This document shows, in pieces, positions 9,928 through 19,034 of a stretch of 64,000 bases of DNA. Both the position numbers and the translations under genes were made by a program. Below the pieces are notes generated by a model. That model was not told where the DNA came from. It searched no databases and was given only the letters and a program-made list of their open reading frames with translations. How positions within the stretch are numbered: position 1 is the stretch's first letter; each line of letters begins with the position of its first letter. The stretch is from Actinokineospora inagensis DSM 44258 (GTDB taxonomy: Bacteria > Actinomycetota > Actinomycetes > Mycobacteriales > Pseudonocardiaceae): assembly GCF_000482865.1 (NCBI RefSeq), contig NZ_KI519516.1, positions 304,574 to 368,573 on the forward strand, read 5' to 3'.

Positions 9928-11772
9928 GTGCCCGCGCTGCGCTCCCGCACCACCACCCATGGCCGCAACGCCGCCGGGGCCCGCTCGCTGTGGCGGGCCA
10001 CCGGAATGACCGACAGCGACTTCGGCAAGCCGATCGTGGCGATCGCCAACTCCTACACCCAGTTCGTGCCCGGCCACGTGCACCTGCGCGACCTCGGCGA
10101 CATCGTGGCCGACGCGATCCGCGCCGCCGGTGGCGTGCCGCGCGAGTTCCACACCATCGCGGTCGACGACGGCATCGCCATGGGCCACTCCGGGATGCTG
10201 TACTCGCTGCCGTCCCGGGAGATCATCGCCGACGCGGTCGAGTACATGGTCAACGCGCACCAGGCGGACGCGCTCGTGTGCATCTCCAACTGCGACAAGA
10301 TCACCCCGGGGATGCTGAACGCGGCCATGCGGCTCAACGTCCCGGTCGTGTTCGTCTCGGGTGGACCGATGGAGGCGGGCAAGGCGGTCGTCGTCGGCGG
10401 GGTCGCGCACCCGGCCAGCGACCTGATCACCACCATCTCCGCCTCGGCCAACAGCGCCGTCGACGAGGCCGCGCTCGGCGAGGTCGAGCGGTCCGCGTGC
10501 CCCACCTGCGGCTCGTGCTCGGGCATGTTCACCGCGAACTCGATGAACTGCCTCACCGAGGCGCTCGGGCTCGCGTTGCCCGGCAACGGGTCCACGCTCG
10601 CCACGCACGCCGCCCGCCGGGACCTGTTCACCCGCGCGGGAACCACCGTCGTCGAGCTGTGCAAGCGGTGGTACGAGCAGGACGACGAGTCCGCGCTGCC
10701 CCGCTCGATCGCCACCCGCGCCGCGTTCGAGAACGCGATGGCGCTGGACATGGCGATGGGCGGGTCGACCAACACGGTGCTGCACATCCTCGCCGCCGCC
10801 CAGGAAGGCGAGATCGACTTCACCCTCGCCGACATCGACGCGATCTCGCGGCGGGTCCCCTGCCTGGCCAAGGTGTCGCCGAACTCCGACTACCACATGG
10901 AGGACGTGCACCGGGCGGGCGGCATCCCGGCCATCCTGGGCGAACTGTGGCGGGCTGGGCTGCTCAACGAGGAGGTCACCTCGGTGCACTCCCCGTCGCT
11001 GGCCCAGTGGCTGTCCGAATGGGACATCCGCGCCGAGTCGCCCGCCGCCGAGGCCGTCGAGCTGTTCCACGCCGCGCCGGGTGGAGTCCGCACCACGCAG
11101 GCGTTCTCCACGTCGAACCGGTGGTCCTCACTGGACACCGACGCGGCGGCGGGCTGCATCCGCGACCGCGCGCACGCCCACACCGCCGACGGTGGACTGG
11201 CCGTGCTGCACGGGAACCTGGCCGAGGCGGGCGCGGTCATCAAGTCCGCGGGCATCGACGAGGACCTGTTCGTCTTCCAGGGCCCGGCGCGGGTCGTGGA
11301 GAGCCAGGAACAGGCCGTGTCGGTGATCCTCGGCAAGCAGATCCAGCCCGGCGACGTCCTGGTCGTCCGCTACGAGGGTCCGGCCGGTGGCCCCGGCATG
11401 CAGGAGATGCTGCACCCCACCGCGTTCCTCAAGGGCGCGGGCCTCGGCAAGAAGTGCGCGCTGATCACCGACGGCCGCTTCTCCGGCGGTTCATCGGGGC
11501 TGTCCGTCGGCCACGTCTCGCCGGAGGCGGCGGGCGGCGGCACCATCGCGCTGGTCGAGGACGGTGACCAGATCCGCATCGACGTGCACGCCCGGTCGCT
11601 GGAGTTGCTGGTCGACGCCGATGTCCTGGCCGAGCGCCGGGCCAAGATGGAGGCGGGCGAGCGACCCTGGCAGCCGAGGGACCGGGTCCGCCCGGTCACC
11701 AACGCCCTGCGCGCGTACGCCCGGATGGCCACGGACGCGTCCACCGGCGCCGTCCGCGACCCCAACCGCTGA
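9928..11772 (+). CDS. ilvD: dihydroxy-acid dehydratase
   Basis: IlvD dehydrates 2,3-dihydroxy acids to the 2-oxo precursors of valine, isoleucine and leucine using an Fe-S cluster. The 614-aa protein has the TTTHGRN N-terminus, the cysteine motifs [10 protein letters not shown] and [18 protein letters not shown], and the C-terminal [25 protein letters not shown] at 9928 follows GGAGGA by six bases and gives the standard N-terminus; a longer frame from 9862 lacks support. It lies downstream of the cfp6-like gene with about 110 bases between. Confidence 0.97.
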   Translation: MPALRSRTTTHGRNAAGARSLWRATGMTDSDFGKPIVAIANSYTQFVPGHVHLRDLGDIVADAIRAAGGVPREFHTIAVDDGIAMGHSGMLYSLPSREIIADAVEYMVNAHQADALVCISNCDKITPGMLNAAMRLNVPVVFVSGGPMEAGKAVVVGGVAHPASDLITTISASANSAVDEAALGEVERSACPTCGSCSGMFTANSMNCLTEALGLALPGNGSTLATHAARRDLFTRAGTTVVELCKRWYEQDDESALPRSIATRAAFENAMALDMAMGGSTNTVLHILAAAQEGEIDFTLADIDAISRRVPCLAKVSPNSDYHMEDVHRAGGIPAILGELWRAGLLNEEVTSVHSPSLAQWLSEWDIRAESPAAEAVELFHAAPGGVRTTQAFSTSNRWSSLDTDAAAGCIRDRAHAHTADGGLAVLHGNLAEAGAVIKSAGIDEDLFVFQGPARVVESQEQAVSVILGKQIQPGDVLVVRYEGPAGGPGMQEMLHPTAFLKGAGLGKKCALITDGRFSGGSSGLSVGHVSPEAAGGGTIALVEDGDQIRIDVHARSLELLVDADVLAERRAKMEAGERPWQPRDRVRPVTNALRAYARMATDASTGAVRDPNR

Positions 11773-11775
11773 CGC

Positions 11776-11819
11776 ACATGACAAGGGGCCGGGTCAGTCG
11801 ACCCGGCCCCTTGTCATGT
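11776..11819. terminator. perfect 19-bp-stem bidirectional terminator
   Basis: Arms 11776-11794 and 11801-11819 are perfectly complementary around CAGTCG, between the convergent ilvD and DoxX-family genes. Confidence 0.85.
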
Positions 11820-11838
11820 CAGCGGATATCGGTGGGGG

Positions 11839-12537
11839 TCAGCGCAGGACGACCAGGGTGACCACGCTCGCGGCGGCCGCCAGGATCAGGAAGACGAAGC
11901 CGAAAGCCGGTGCCCGGCGGAACCACGGCGTGTGGTTGTCCAGCGACGCGCGGCCCGCGCCGGTGAACAGCAGGGTGAAGGCGGCCGCGGCGTAAATGGC
12001 CTGGATCTCGACGCCGCCCGCGAACAGGTTGACGTCCACCCGGATCCAGATGGCGTTGGCCACGATGGCCAGCACCGCACCCGCCGCCGCCGGGGTGAAC
12101 AGGCCGAGGATGAGCAGGGCGCCCGCGGCGAGCTCGGTGATGCCGGTGACCCAGGACAGGATCGTGGCGTGCTGGAAGCCCAGGGCGGAGAGCACGTGCC
12201 CGAAGCCGTCGATCCCGGCGCCCTCGAACAGGCCGAACACCTTCTGCAGGCCGTGGCCGAGGACCAGCGCGCCGAGCACGACGCGGAGCACGAGCAGGCC
12301 GAGGTCGGCGCCGACGTGCCAGGTGTGCGGCGCGCGGTCGAGCACCTCCTCCCGGCGGTCCGGGTCGTCGTCGTAAGAGGTGGTGTTGGGGCGGGGGAGC
12401 GCCGCGGTGGTGCCGCCGCTGTACGCGTCGGCGCCGCCGGTGGTGGGGGTCGTCGGATAGGTGCTCTCCGACGGCGTGAAATAGCCGCTGTCCGCGTATC
12501 CGCCGCTCTGCCTGGGGCGGTCGTCTTCGGTACTCAC
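11839..12537 (-). CDS. DoxX family membrane protein
   Basis: A 232-aa protein with about 75 cytosolic, disordered Ser/Thr/Asp-rich N-terminal residues, then a DoxX-like four-helix membrane domain (LGLLVLRVVLGALVLGHGLQ, LSWVTGITELAAGALLILGL, AAGAVLAIVANAIWIRV, IQAIYAAAAFTLLFTGAG) and a final helix near the C-terminus. DoxX relatives are linked to quinone or thiol redox at the membrane; the substrate here is unknown. It is a single gene flanked by a terminator and a 54-base gap. Confidence 0.88.
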   Translation of the reverse strand: MSTEDDRPRQSGGYADSGYFTPSESTYPTTPTTGGADAYSGGTTAALPRPNTTSYDDDPDRREEVLDRAPHTWHVGADLGLLVLRVVLGALVLGHGLQKVFGLFEGAGIDGFGHVLSALGFQHATILSWVTGITELAAGALLILGLFTPAAAGAVLAIVANAIWIRVDVNLFAGGVEIQAIYAAAAFTLLFTGAGRASLDNHTPWFRRAPAFGFVFLILAAAASVVTLVVLR

Positions 12538-12591
12538 GCCCGCACAGTAAGCGATCGGTCAACCCCCTGCCGATCAACCTGGTAGATCAAC

Positions 12592-13500
12592 CTAGTAGAG
12601 GCCGCGCACCAGGTTGTCCGGCTCGTCGCCGCGGACGAACTGCTCGATCTGGTTCGCGACGACCCGGTACGCACGGTCGTGCACACCCGTGCAACTACCC
12701 GCCACATGCGGCGTGAGCAGCAGTCCCGGCGCGGACCACAGCGGGTGTTCGGCAGGCAGCGGCTCCGGGTCGGTGACGTCCAGCGCCGCCCGCAACCGCC
12801 GCGAGGTGAGCTCCTTCACCAGGGCGTCGGTGTCGACAACCGGCCCGCGAGCAGCATTTACCAGAACCGCGTTGTCCCGCATCCTGGACAGGAATCCCGC
12901 GTCGACCAGGTGGTGGGTGGCGTCGGTCATCGGGACCATCAACACGACGGCGTCGTGGTGTGGCAGCAACTCCGGGAGCTCACCGACCCCGCGCACGCCG
13001 TCACGCGCGGCGTTGGCGACCATGGTGACCTCGGCGTCGAACGCGAGCAGCCGCCGCTCCAACTGCCGACCCAGGTCACCGGCCCCGACCACGAGCACCC
13101 GCTTGTCCTGCAAGGTCTCCGTCTGGTGGAACGACCACGCCCGGTTCGCGCGGTCCCGGTCGAACTCGCGGATCTCCCGGTAGATCGCCAGCAACGCGGC
13201 CATCGCCCACTCCGCCGTGCTGCCGCCGTGCGCGCCGGTGCAGGTCGAGAGCAGGACGTGCTCGGGCAGCTTCCCGATCCACGCCTCGGCGCCCGCGGTG
13301 AGCAACTGCACCATCCGCAGCTTCGGCAGGCTCGCCACCAACCGCACCTTGTCGGCGGACAGGAAGGTCGGCACCAGGACCTCGGCCTCCTGGGCCTCCG
13401 GCGGCAGGTTGTCCGGGTCGTACCGGACGGCCAGCACGCCGTCGAGGGCCGACAACGCCGCGACCCCGTGCTCGTCGGGGACCAGAACCGTGACAGTCAC
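12592..13500 (-). CDS. D-2-hydroxyacid dehydrogenase family protein
   Basis: A 302-aa NAD(P)-dependent oxidoreductase of the D-isomer-specific 2-hydroxyacid dehydrogenase family. It has the nucleotide motif VVGAGDLGRQLERRL near residue 138, the catalytic arginine in NAARGPVVDTDAL, the glutamate in DVTDPEPLPAEHPLW and the histidine in LTPHVAGSC. It lacks the ASB/ACT domains of SerA. The physiological acid (glyoxylate, hydroxypyruvate or other) cannot be told from sequence. It is divergent from the STAND gene with 49 bases between. Confidence 0.9.
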   Translation of the reverse strand: MTVTVLVPDEHGVAALSALDGVLAVRYDPDNLPPEAQEAEVLVPTFLSADKVRLVASLPKLRMVQLLTAGAEAWIGKLPEHVLLSTCTGAHGGSTAEWAMAALLAIYREIREFDRDRANRAWSFHQTETLQDKRVLVVGAGDLGRQLERRLLAFDAEVTMVANAARDGVRGVGELPELLPHHDAVVLMVPMTDATHHLVDAGFLSRMRDNAVLVNAARGPVVDTDALVKELTSRRLRAALDVTDPEPLPAEHPLWSAPGLLLTPHVAGSCTGVHDRAYRVVANQIEQFVRGDEPDNLVRGLY

Positions 13501-13549
13501 GGCTCCACCCTACGGGCGGGCCACCGCCGAGGTGGTCGATCATGGCCCC

Positions 13550-15493
13550 ATGCCCGGTGAACTGCCCCTCCGCTCCAGCGCCGTCCCGGTGGTGGTCGAC
13601 GGCTTCCAGCGCCGGTCGGTCCCGGAGCTGGACGGGCTGACATCGGGCGGGGTGGTCCTCTCCGGCCTCGGCGGCGTCGGCAAGACCCAGACGGCGGCCG
13701 AGTACGCGAATCGGCTGTGGTCGGCGGGCGAGGTCGACCTGGTCGGCTGGGTGACCGCGACGAGCCGCACGAGTGTGCTCAGCGGCCTGGCCGAACTCAC
13801 CGGTAGCCCCACCGGCGACGCCAGCCTGGACGCCCGCCGCTTCCTGGACTGGTGTGGCTCCACGACCCACCGGTGGCTGCTCGTCCTCGACGACGTCACC
13901 GACCCGGCCGACCTGGACGGGTTGTGGCCGCACACCGGCACGTCGGGTCGGCTGGTGGTGACCACGCGGCGCAACGAACCATCCCTGCGCAGCGCGGACC
14001 GTCGACTGATGCCGCTGGCGGTGTTCACGCCGGACGAATCGACGGCCTACCTGACGGGCGTGCTCGGCGCCGACTCAGGCATCCCCGAACTGGCGGAACT
14101 GTTGGGGCACTTGCCATTGGCGCTGAGCCAGGCGGCGGCTTACCTGTCGATGGTGCCCGGCCTGACCTGCCGCGACTACATCGCCACTTGGCAACGAACC
14201 CTGGCCTCGCGGTTCCCGGAAAGCTGGGCGGGCCGGACCGTGGCGACAACGTGGTCGATCTCGGTCGACGCCGCCGACGAGTTGCCGCCGATGGGGTTGG
14301 CGCGGCCGGTACTGTCGGTGATGTCCTTGTTGGACCCCAACGGGATCCCACTGAGCGTGCTGACCTCGAAACCCATGCTGGACTACCTGTCCTCCGGTGG
14401 AGGTGAACCGGTCGACGCCGTGGCCGCCGCCCGCGCACTGGGAAACCTCCAGCGGCTGAACCTGATCAGCGTCGACGCGGACCACATCGCGCGCGTGCAC
14501 GCCCTGGTGCAGCACGCGACCCGCGACCAGCTCCCGGGAGACGGGCTCGGCCGCCTCGCCAAGGTCGCCGCCAAGGCACTCACCTCCAGTTGGCCCAACG
14601 TGGAACGGGACACCGGACTGGTTCTACGGTTGCTCGGCAACACTCATGCCCTCTTCACCGTCGCGCCCGCCGAACTCTGGCGGTCGAACGCGTACCGGGT
14701 GTTGTTCCGCGCGGGGCTGAGCCTCAGCCAACTCGGGTTCACCGACACCGCGGTCGAGTACCACACCTCGCTGTACATGATGGCTCACGCCAATCTCGGC
14801 GTCGACCACCCGGACTCGCTCGTCGCCCGGCACGAGATCGCCCGCCTGCTCGGCGAGAAGGGCGACCACGGCGCGGCGGTCCAGGCGATGACCGAGTTGC
14901 TCGACGACCAACGACGCGTCCTCGGACCAGACCACCCGGCCACGCTGGCCACCCACTACAGCCTGGCCTACTGGCTGGGGATCGATGAGCCGACCACGGC
15001 GTTAGTGGAGTTGGAAGCGGTCCTCGACGACCGGGTCCGCGTGCTCGGTCCGGACCACCGGGACACCCTCACCACCCGCCACGAACTGGCCCGCTCACGC
15101 GGCCGAGCGGGCGATCCCGCCGCAGCGGTCAGGGATCTCACCGAGGTGCTGGCCGACCGGGTCCGCACCCTGCGGCCCGACCACCCGCACATCCTGGCCA
15201 CCCGGCACAACCTCGCCCACTGGCAGGGCAAATCGGGTGACGTCGTGGCGGCCGTACTGGGGTTGGCCGGGGTGTTGGAAGACGAGATCCGGGTACTGGG
15301 GCTGAGAAACCCGCGAACCTGGTCGACCATGCACGATCTGGCGTACTGGTTGGCGGAAGCCGGATCCACCGACATCGCGGTCCGCGCCTTCCACGAGGTC
15401 CACGACCTCCGACTGGGCACACTCGGACCGGACCACCCCGACACCAAGCGCACCAGGGGCGAACTCGACCGACTGTCCACTGAGGACGGCTAG
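13550..15493 (+). CDS. STAND/NB-ARC ATPase with TPR repeats
   Basis: A 647-aa soluble protein. The P-loop GLGGVGKTQTAAEYA sits near residue 40, the Walker B WLLVLDDV near residue 107, and RLVVTTRR and the GLPLAL-like motif LGHLPLALSQAAAYL follow, as in NB-ARC ATPases. A winged-helix region precedes at least five TPR-like units of about 42 residues (LGxDHPxTLxTRxxLAxWxGxxGD), typical of kinesin-light-chain-like actinobacterial STAND proteins. There is no N-terminal effector or DNA-binding domain. Family members are signal-sensing switches in regulation or conflict systems; the partner is unknown. The stop overlaps the convergent lipoprotein stop by four bases. Confidence 0.85.
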   Translation: MPGELPLRSSAVPVVVDGFQRRSVPELDGLTSGGVVLSGLGGVGKTQTAAEYANRLWSAGEVDLVGWVTATSRTSVLSGLAELTGSPTGDASLDARRFLDWCGSTTHRWLLVLDDVTDPADLDGLWPHTGTSGRLVVTTRRNEPSLRSADRRLMPLAVFTPDESTAYLTGVLGADSGIPELAELLGHLPLALSQAAAYLSMVPGLTCRDYIATWQRTLASRFPESWAGRTVATTWSISVDAADELPPMGLARPVLSVMSLLDPNGIPLSVLTSKPMLDYLSSGGGEPVDAVAAARALGNLQRLNLISVDADHIARVHALVQHATRDQLPGDGLGRLAKVAAKALTSSWPNVERDTGLVLRLLGNTHALFTVAPAELWRSNAYRVLFRAGLSLSQLGFTDTAVEYHTSLYMMAHANLGVDHPDSLVARHEIARLLGEKGDHGAAVQAMTELLDDQRRVLGPDHPATLATHYSLAYWLGIDEPTTALVELEAVLDDRVRVLGPDHRDTLTTRHELARSRGRAGDPAAAVRDLTEVLADRVRTLRPDHPHILATRHNLAHWQGKSGDVVAAVLGLAGVLEDEIRVLGLRNPRTWSTMHDLAYWLAEAGSTDIAVRAFHEVHDLRLGTLGPDHPDTKRTRGELDRLSTEDG

Positions 15494-16662
15494 TCCGCCC
15501 CCCCGCCACCACCCTGCGGCTGCACGATGATGGCCACCGCACGGTCATCACTGGAGATGGCGGGGCCGGTTTGTTTGTTGACGGTGCCCGCGACGGCGAT
15601 CTGGTTGGTCATCAGGTCGAGGCCGTCGACCTTGCCGAAGCCGTCCGGTGCGGCCAGGGTGACCTGGGGTTTGCCGGTGAAACTGCCGTCCGGGGCCTGC
15701 GGGATGTTCTGCAGGTTGCCCGCCGTCGCCATGGCGATCCAGACGAGTTCGGGGGTGGCGGCGCAGCCCGCGACGCCGGGGCGGTCGGGCCAGGTCCAGG
15801 CGGGGGTGCTCAGCGGCTTGCCCGCGACGACCTTGTACAGCACGTCGGCGGTGGCGCCCCGGTCGGTGACCCAGGTCTGCGTGCCGTCCAGCGAGGTGCA
15901 GATGCCGCCGGGGGCGTGCAGACCGGACGTGAGCACCAGGCTCTTGCCGGTCGTCGGCTTGCCGTCGGTGTTGAAGCGGAGCACCTTGCCCGCCAACGAC
16001 GACTGATCGGCGGCGGCGGTCGGCGAACCCGCGTCGCCGGTGGCGAGGACGAGGGCGCCGCGTCGGTCCTGGGTCAGCGAGCCGCGATTGCCGGTGTGCG
16101 CGCCGCGCGGGATGCCGGTGAGGACGGGCTTGGCCGTGTCGTGCGGCGCGACCCGGACCACCCGGTTGTCGGTGGCGGTGGTGACGTAGGCGAAGACCAA
16201 CTGGTCCTCGACGTAGTTCGGGGACAACGCCAGCCCGGTGAGGCCGCCGTCAGTGGCCGCGTCAACCGGGATGGTCGCGAACACCGTCGGCGCCTGGCCC
16301 TTGCGGACCATCAGAATCCGGCCGGTCTTGCGCTCACCGACCAACGCGGTGGGATTCGACCCGTCACCCGGCAACGCGGCCACCGCGACCACGGTGTCCA
16401 GACAAGTCGCCAACACCGCCGGGTTGAAATCAGTACACCCGTCCGGCGGCGGGATCTTCGTGGGCGTCCCGGTCGGCTGGGCGCCGCCACCCCCATCAGC
16501 CCCACCCGTATCCGGCTCCGGAGCGGCCTGCGGGGTCAACGGCACCTCCGGCTGCCAACTCGCCGCAGGCGGCTGCTCCGGGAACGACGCACACGAGGCC
16601 ACGGCCAGCACCGCACACACCGCCGCGACCAGCCGGATCGGGGAACGCAACACGCCAGCCAT
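15490..16662 (-). CDS. lipoprotein with glucose/sorbosone dehydrogenase-like beta-propeller
   Basis: A 390-aa exported lipoprotein. The signal peptide (RSPIRLVAAVCAVLAVAS-C) ends in a lipobox with cysteine near residue 24, followed by a Pro/Gly-rich linker. The rest resembles soluble PQQ-dependent sugar dehydrogenases (GLTGLALSPNYVEDQLVFAYV, HTGNRGSLTQDRRGALVLATGD, AGKVLRFNTDGK). Whether PQQ binds is not clear; several family members lack activity. The ATG at 16662 gives the clean signal peptide. It is monocistronic, and a long hairpin element lies about 100 bases upstream. Confidence 0.85.
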   Translation of the reverse strand: MAGVLRSPIRLVAAVCAVLAVASCASFPEQPPAASWQPEVPLTPQAAPEPDTGGADGGGGAQPTGTPTKIPPPDGCTDFNPAVLATCLDTVVAVAALPGDGSNPTALVGERKTGRILMVRKGQAPTVFATIPVDAATDGGLTGLALSPNYVEDQLVFAYVTTATDNRVVRVAPHDTAKPVLTGIPRGAHTGNRGSLTQDRRGALVLATGDAGSPTAAADQSSLAGKVLRFNTDGKPTTGKSLVLTSGLHAPGGICTSLDGTQTWVTDRGATADVLYKVVAGKPLSTPAWTWPDRPGVAGCAATPELVWIAMATAGNLQNIPQAPDGSFTGKPQVTLAAPDGFGKVDGLDLMTNQIAVAGTVNKQTGPAISSDDRAVAIIVQPQGGGGGAD

Positions 16663-16759
16663 GATTTCCCAGCGTACGGCGGGGGGCGTGAACCCGCCGT
16701 GAGCGGGGGGTTCTGCGCGTTGGGGGCTTCGGCTTCGGGGGCTTCCTCGACCTCGATGG

Positions 16760-16851
16760 TCTAACGGTGGGAGGTCACTATCAAGGGCGCCTGCGGCGTC
16801 GCTGCGCGATGGAGCGAGCTCCACCCTTGACAGCAACCTCCCACCGTTAGA
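16760..16851. repeat. 92-base long inverted-repeat element (MITE-like or structured RNA)
   Basis: The ends TCTAACGGTGGGAGGT (16760-16775) and its exact complement (16836-16851) form a perfect 16-bp stem. After a 5/5-base internal loop, TCAAGGG (16781-16787) pairs with CCCTTGA (16824-16830), and a GC-rich core GGAGCGAGCTCC-like palindrome lies inside. The shape fits a palindromic mobile element or a stable hairpin RNA. Confidence 0.7.
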
Positions 16852-17051
16852 GATGGCCTGTACGAGGAAGTGGGGGAAGTGCAGTCAGACGTGGGGCGCG
16901 GTGGTGTGGCTAGCTTCGGGAGTGGGTTTGTGCAGGTCACAGCAGATGTCGATGGACTGCGTGGACGGCGGCACCGTCTGGATCAACTTCGTAGGTCACG
17001 GCGATCACCACGGCCGTGATCCCTGACTTTCACCCGTCTCAGCGACAAGAG

Positions 17052-17060
17052 TTATCCACA
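17052..17060 (+). promoter_or_regulatory. DnaA-box-like 9-mer TTATCCACA
   Basis: The exact classic DnaA-box consensus. It lies 50 bases before the TAGACT of hairpin-repeat copy 1, an arrangement repeated at 57.2 kb. Confidence 0.45.
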
Positions 17061-17105
17061 GGGGGACGTCCCCGGCTGCCATTCCAAGATCTTTTGTCGC
17101 ACCCG

Positions 17106-17152
17106 GCCGGTAGACTGGGCTCGGGGACGCCCCCCGGGAAGGGTGGGGGCTG
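17106..17152 (+). repeat. dispersed hairpin repeat, copy 1
   Basis: The core GCCGGTAGACTGGG is followed by GGGGACGCCCCCCGGG and then GGGTGGGGGCTG. The C-run and the terminal G-run can pair. The same core recurs at 57316-57362 (+), 57928-57971 (-) and 58324-58368 (-). Only this copy has TTGTCG at the spacing (9+8 bases before TAGACT) expected for the actinobacterial RecA-independent damage promoter class. Confidence 0.8.
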
Positions 17153-17412
17153 GGGCGAAGCCGGTTGGCGTGAGGTGAGGCTGGACTCGTGGTGGCCAGC
17201 CTGCCCGGACGCTCGTGTTGCCTACCGTCTAGGTAGGGGTGACGGTCCAGGTGTTCACGCACGGCGGTGGTCGCGTGGTCCAGTGGGCCCCATAGAACCG
17301 TGTCGACGGCGCCCGTCGTGGCGGTCATGCTGCTTGTCCCCCACCAACGCCAAAGTACCCACCCGCCCAGATGGAAACACTATGAGTGTGGGTAGCGCAT
17401 AAATTGTTCGGG

Positions 17413-18618
17413 TTAGATGGTCTGGTCGAGTGTCCTGGCGAGTTGCGCGAGGTCAGGGTTGGTGGGGTCGGCGCGTAGGGCGTCTGTGAGGAGCTCGCGG
17501 GTAGTGGGGTGGTTCTGGATCTGTTCTGGTGCGATCTGCAACGCCTCTTGCAGGGCGGAGGCCATGAGGGCGGGCGAACGTCGCTGGTTGTGTGCGCGGG
17601 CGATGTCGATCAGCAGTCGGGCGCGTCGCTCGGGGGACAGGTGGGATGGGTCGGTCTTGGCTGCCACGCGCAGCGCTCGGCCGGCGTCGCCGAGTTCTAC
17701 GGCGACGTTGACCTCATGGAGCAGGACGTTGGTGGGGCCGAACTCGGTGTTGTGATCGTTGCGGTCGACCTTGAGCGTGCGGGCCAGCGCGGCGGCTTGG
17801 TCGAGGTAGCTGTACGCCTCGTCGCCCTCGTTGGCGCGGGCGGATACCACGGCGAGTTGGAGGTAGAGGGCGCCGGTCAGCGCGAGCGCTTCGTCGTCGC
17901 CGGATGCGACCAGCCGCGACAGGGCGGTGATCGCGGTCGTCGCGGTGCGCTTGGCCAGGTCGAGTTTGCGAGCACCCTGGAATACGATCGCCAAGCGGAA
18001 CGCGCCCGCAGCCATCAAGAGGGGTTCGTCCGCGTCCTCAGCGGCCGAGATGGCTCGATCGACCGCAACCCAGGCCGCGCCGACCTCTCCGAGTTTCGAC
18101 AGCACTCCTGCGGCCGCCTGATACGCCTTCGCTTTGGCGACACACATCCGACGCCGGTCCAAGCCTGCCGTCTTGCGGGTGGCGTACTCCAACTCGGGGA
18201 TCAACGTGCCCAAGAGTTCGCTCAGGTTCTCGTACCGCGATCCGTGCGCGTGTTCCCACGCTTGATCGGCACTGCGCCCCAACCGCTCGACGTCCACCGG
18301 CGACACATCCGACAGCACAGCGTGGAGAGCGTCGCTCGAACACAACGCCAGACTCAACGACGTCGCAGCCTGAGGCCGAGCCGTCGCCGCGACGACGTTC
18401 GCTTCTGGCGCCAACTCGGCGAGCTCGATCTCCAGGGCCGCCGCGACCGCCTCCAGCACCGACATCCGATCGATGCGCCGCACACCCCGCTCAACCTGGC
18501 TCACCCAGCTCTCCGACCGGTTGAGCATCTTCCCGAGCTGCCCCTGCGTCAGCCCACGCTTCCCCCGCTCAAACGCGATCCGCCGACCCAGTGCCTTCTC
18601 GTCACCAGGGGACGACAT
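17413..18618 (-). CDS. XRE-family HTH regulator with TPR-like sensor region
   Basis: A 401-aa putative DNA-binding regulator. Residues 10-70 form an XRE helix-turn-helix (LGRRIAFERGKRGLTQGQLG, RSESWVSQVERGVRRIDRM), followed by about 320 residues of helical, TPR-like repeats, as in Streptomyces-type regulators that sense peptides or small molecules. The ATG at 18618 overlaps the TGA of the upstream ABM gene (TGATG), so the two are coupled. A palindromic site upstream of the pair is a candidate autoregulatory operator. Confidence 0.85.
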   Translation of the reverse strand: MSSPGDEKALGRRIAFERGKRGLTQGQLGKMLNRSESWVSQVERGVRRIDRMSVLEAVAAALEIELAELAPEANVVAATARPQAATSLSLALCSSDALHAVLSDVSPVDVERLGRSADQAWEHAHGSRYENLSELLGTLIPELEYATRKTAGLDRRRMCVAKAKAYQAAAGVLSKLGEVGAAWVAVDRAISAAEDADEPLLMAAGAFRLAIVFQGARKLDLAKRTATTAITALSRLVASGDDEALALTGALYLQLAVVSARANEGDEAYSYLDQAAALARTLKVDRNDHNTEFGPTNVLLHEVNVAVELGDAGRALRVAAKTDPSHLSPERRARLLIDIARAHNQRRSPALMASALQEALQIAPEQIQNHPTTRELLTDALRADPTNPDLAQLARTLDQTI

Positions 18619-18920
18619 CACACCCCCTTCCCGGTCAGCGACGTCAGGAACTCCACCCGGAAGTCCGTCAGGTACTGCACCCGCTCCGCCAGGAACCGCT
18701 TCGTGTGCGCCTGCTCCTCATGCACCCCGAACGCCGCCTTGTCCGCGTACACCTCGTAGAACACCCGGGACAACGGCGCGCCCGCCACCTCATGCACCGC
18801 GTAGACCAACGTCCCCGGCTCACCCGCGATGATCTGCGGCAACGTCTCAGCCACGAGCGTGTCGAACCCCTGCGCAGCCTGCTCGTCCCTCAGCTCGAAC
18901 CGCACCACCAACGCCCACAT
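18618..18920 (-). CDS. ABM-family (antibiotic biosynthesis monooxygenase-like) protein
   Basis: A 100-aa dimeric ferredoxin-fold protein of the quinol-monooxygenase/ABM superfamily. It shows WALVVRFELRDEQAAQGFDT, the EPGTLVYAVHEVAG strand and FYEVYADKAAFGVHEEQAHTKRF. Family members oxidise aromatic or quinol substrates without cofactor, or act as small dehalogenase/heme-binding proteins; the substrate is unknown. ATG at 18920 follows GGGGAGG. It is the first gene of a two-gene operon with the XRE regulator. Confidence 0.85.
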   Translation of the reverse strand: MWALVVRFELRDEQAAQGFDTLVAETLPQIIAGEPGTLVYAVHEVAGAPLSRVFYEVYADKAAFGVHEEQAHTKRFLAERVQYLTDFRVEFLTSLTGKGV

Positions 18921-18942
18921 GGCGCCTCCCCTCCTCAAGGTC

Positions 18943-18959
18943 GCACATATAGTACGTGC
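18943..18959. promoter_or_regulatory. palindromic operator candidate upstream of ABM-XRE operon
   Basis: GCACATA-TAG-TACGTGC is a near-perfect 7+3+7 palindrome (one mismatch), 23 bases before the ABM start. It overlaps an AT-rich TACTAT / TATATG segment that could be the -10. Its position fits autoregulation by the XRE protein. Confidence 0.5.
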
Positions 18960-18987
18960 TCACACTCGGAGTGACAGGTCGCAAGGG

Positions 18988-19022
18988 GATGCCGCCTGCC
19001 CGAGGGGTGGGCAGGCGGCATC
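18988..19022. terminator. perfect 14-bp-stem terminator after gatB
   Basis: Arms 18988-19001 and 19009-19022 are fully complementary, 12 bases beyond the gatB stop. Confidence 0.8.
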
Positions 19023-19034
19023 GAGGGTGGGGGG

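Larger units (their letters stand above)
16663..17412. other. 750-bp gene-free region with two structured elements
   Basis: No convincing protein gene is present. The stretch holds a 92-base inverted-repeat element at 16760-16851, copy 1 of a dispersed hairpin repeat at 17106-17152 with a DnaA-box-like 9-mer at 17052-17060, and a small inverted repeat CCTACC-N5-GGTAGG near 17221. A minus-strand frame at 17005-17328 runs through the dispersed repeat and is judged spurious. Confidence 0.6.

Noticed and set aside
17087-17116. Bona fide DNA-damage (RecA-independent) promoter at copy 1
   Set aside because: The TTGTCG-N11-TAGACT spacing fits the class in copy 1 only; the other three copies lack TTGTC, so it is not the element's defining feature.
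17005-17328. 107-aa minus-strand frame as a gene
   Set aside because: It runs straight through the dispersed hairpin repeat, and the encoded Pro/Ser stretch is the translated repeat; no family resemblance.
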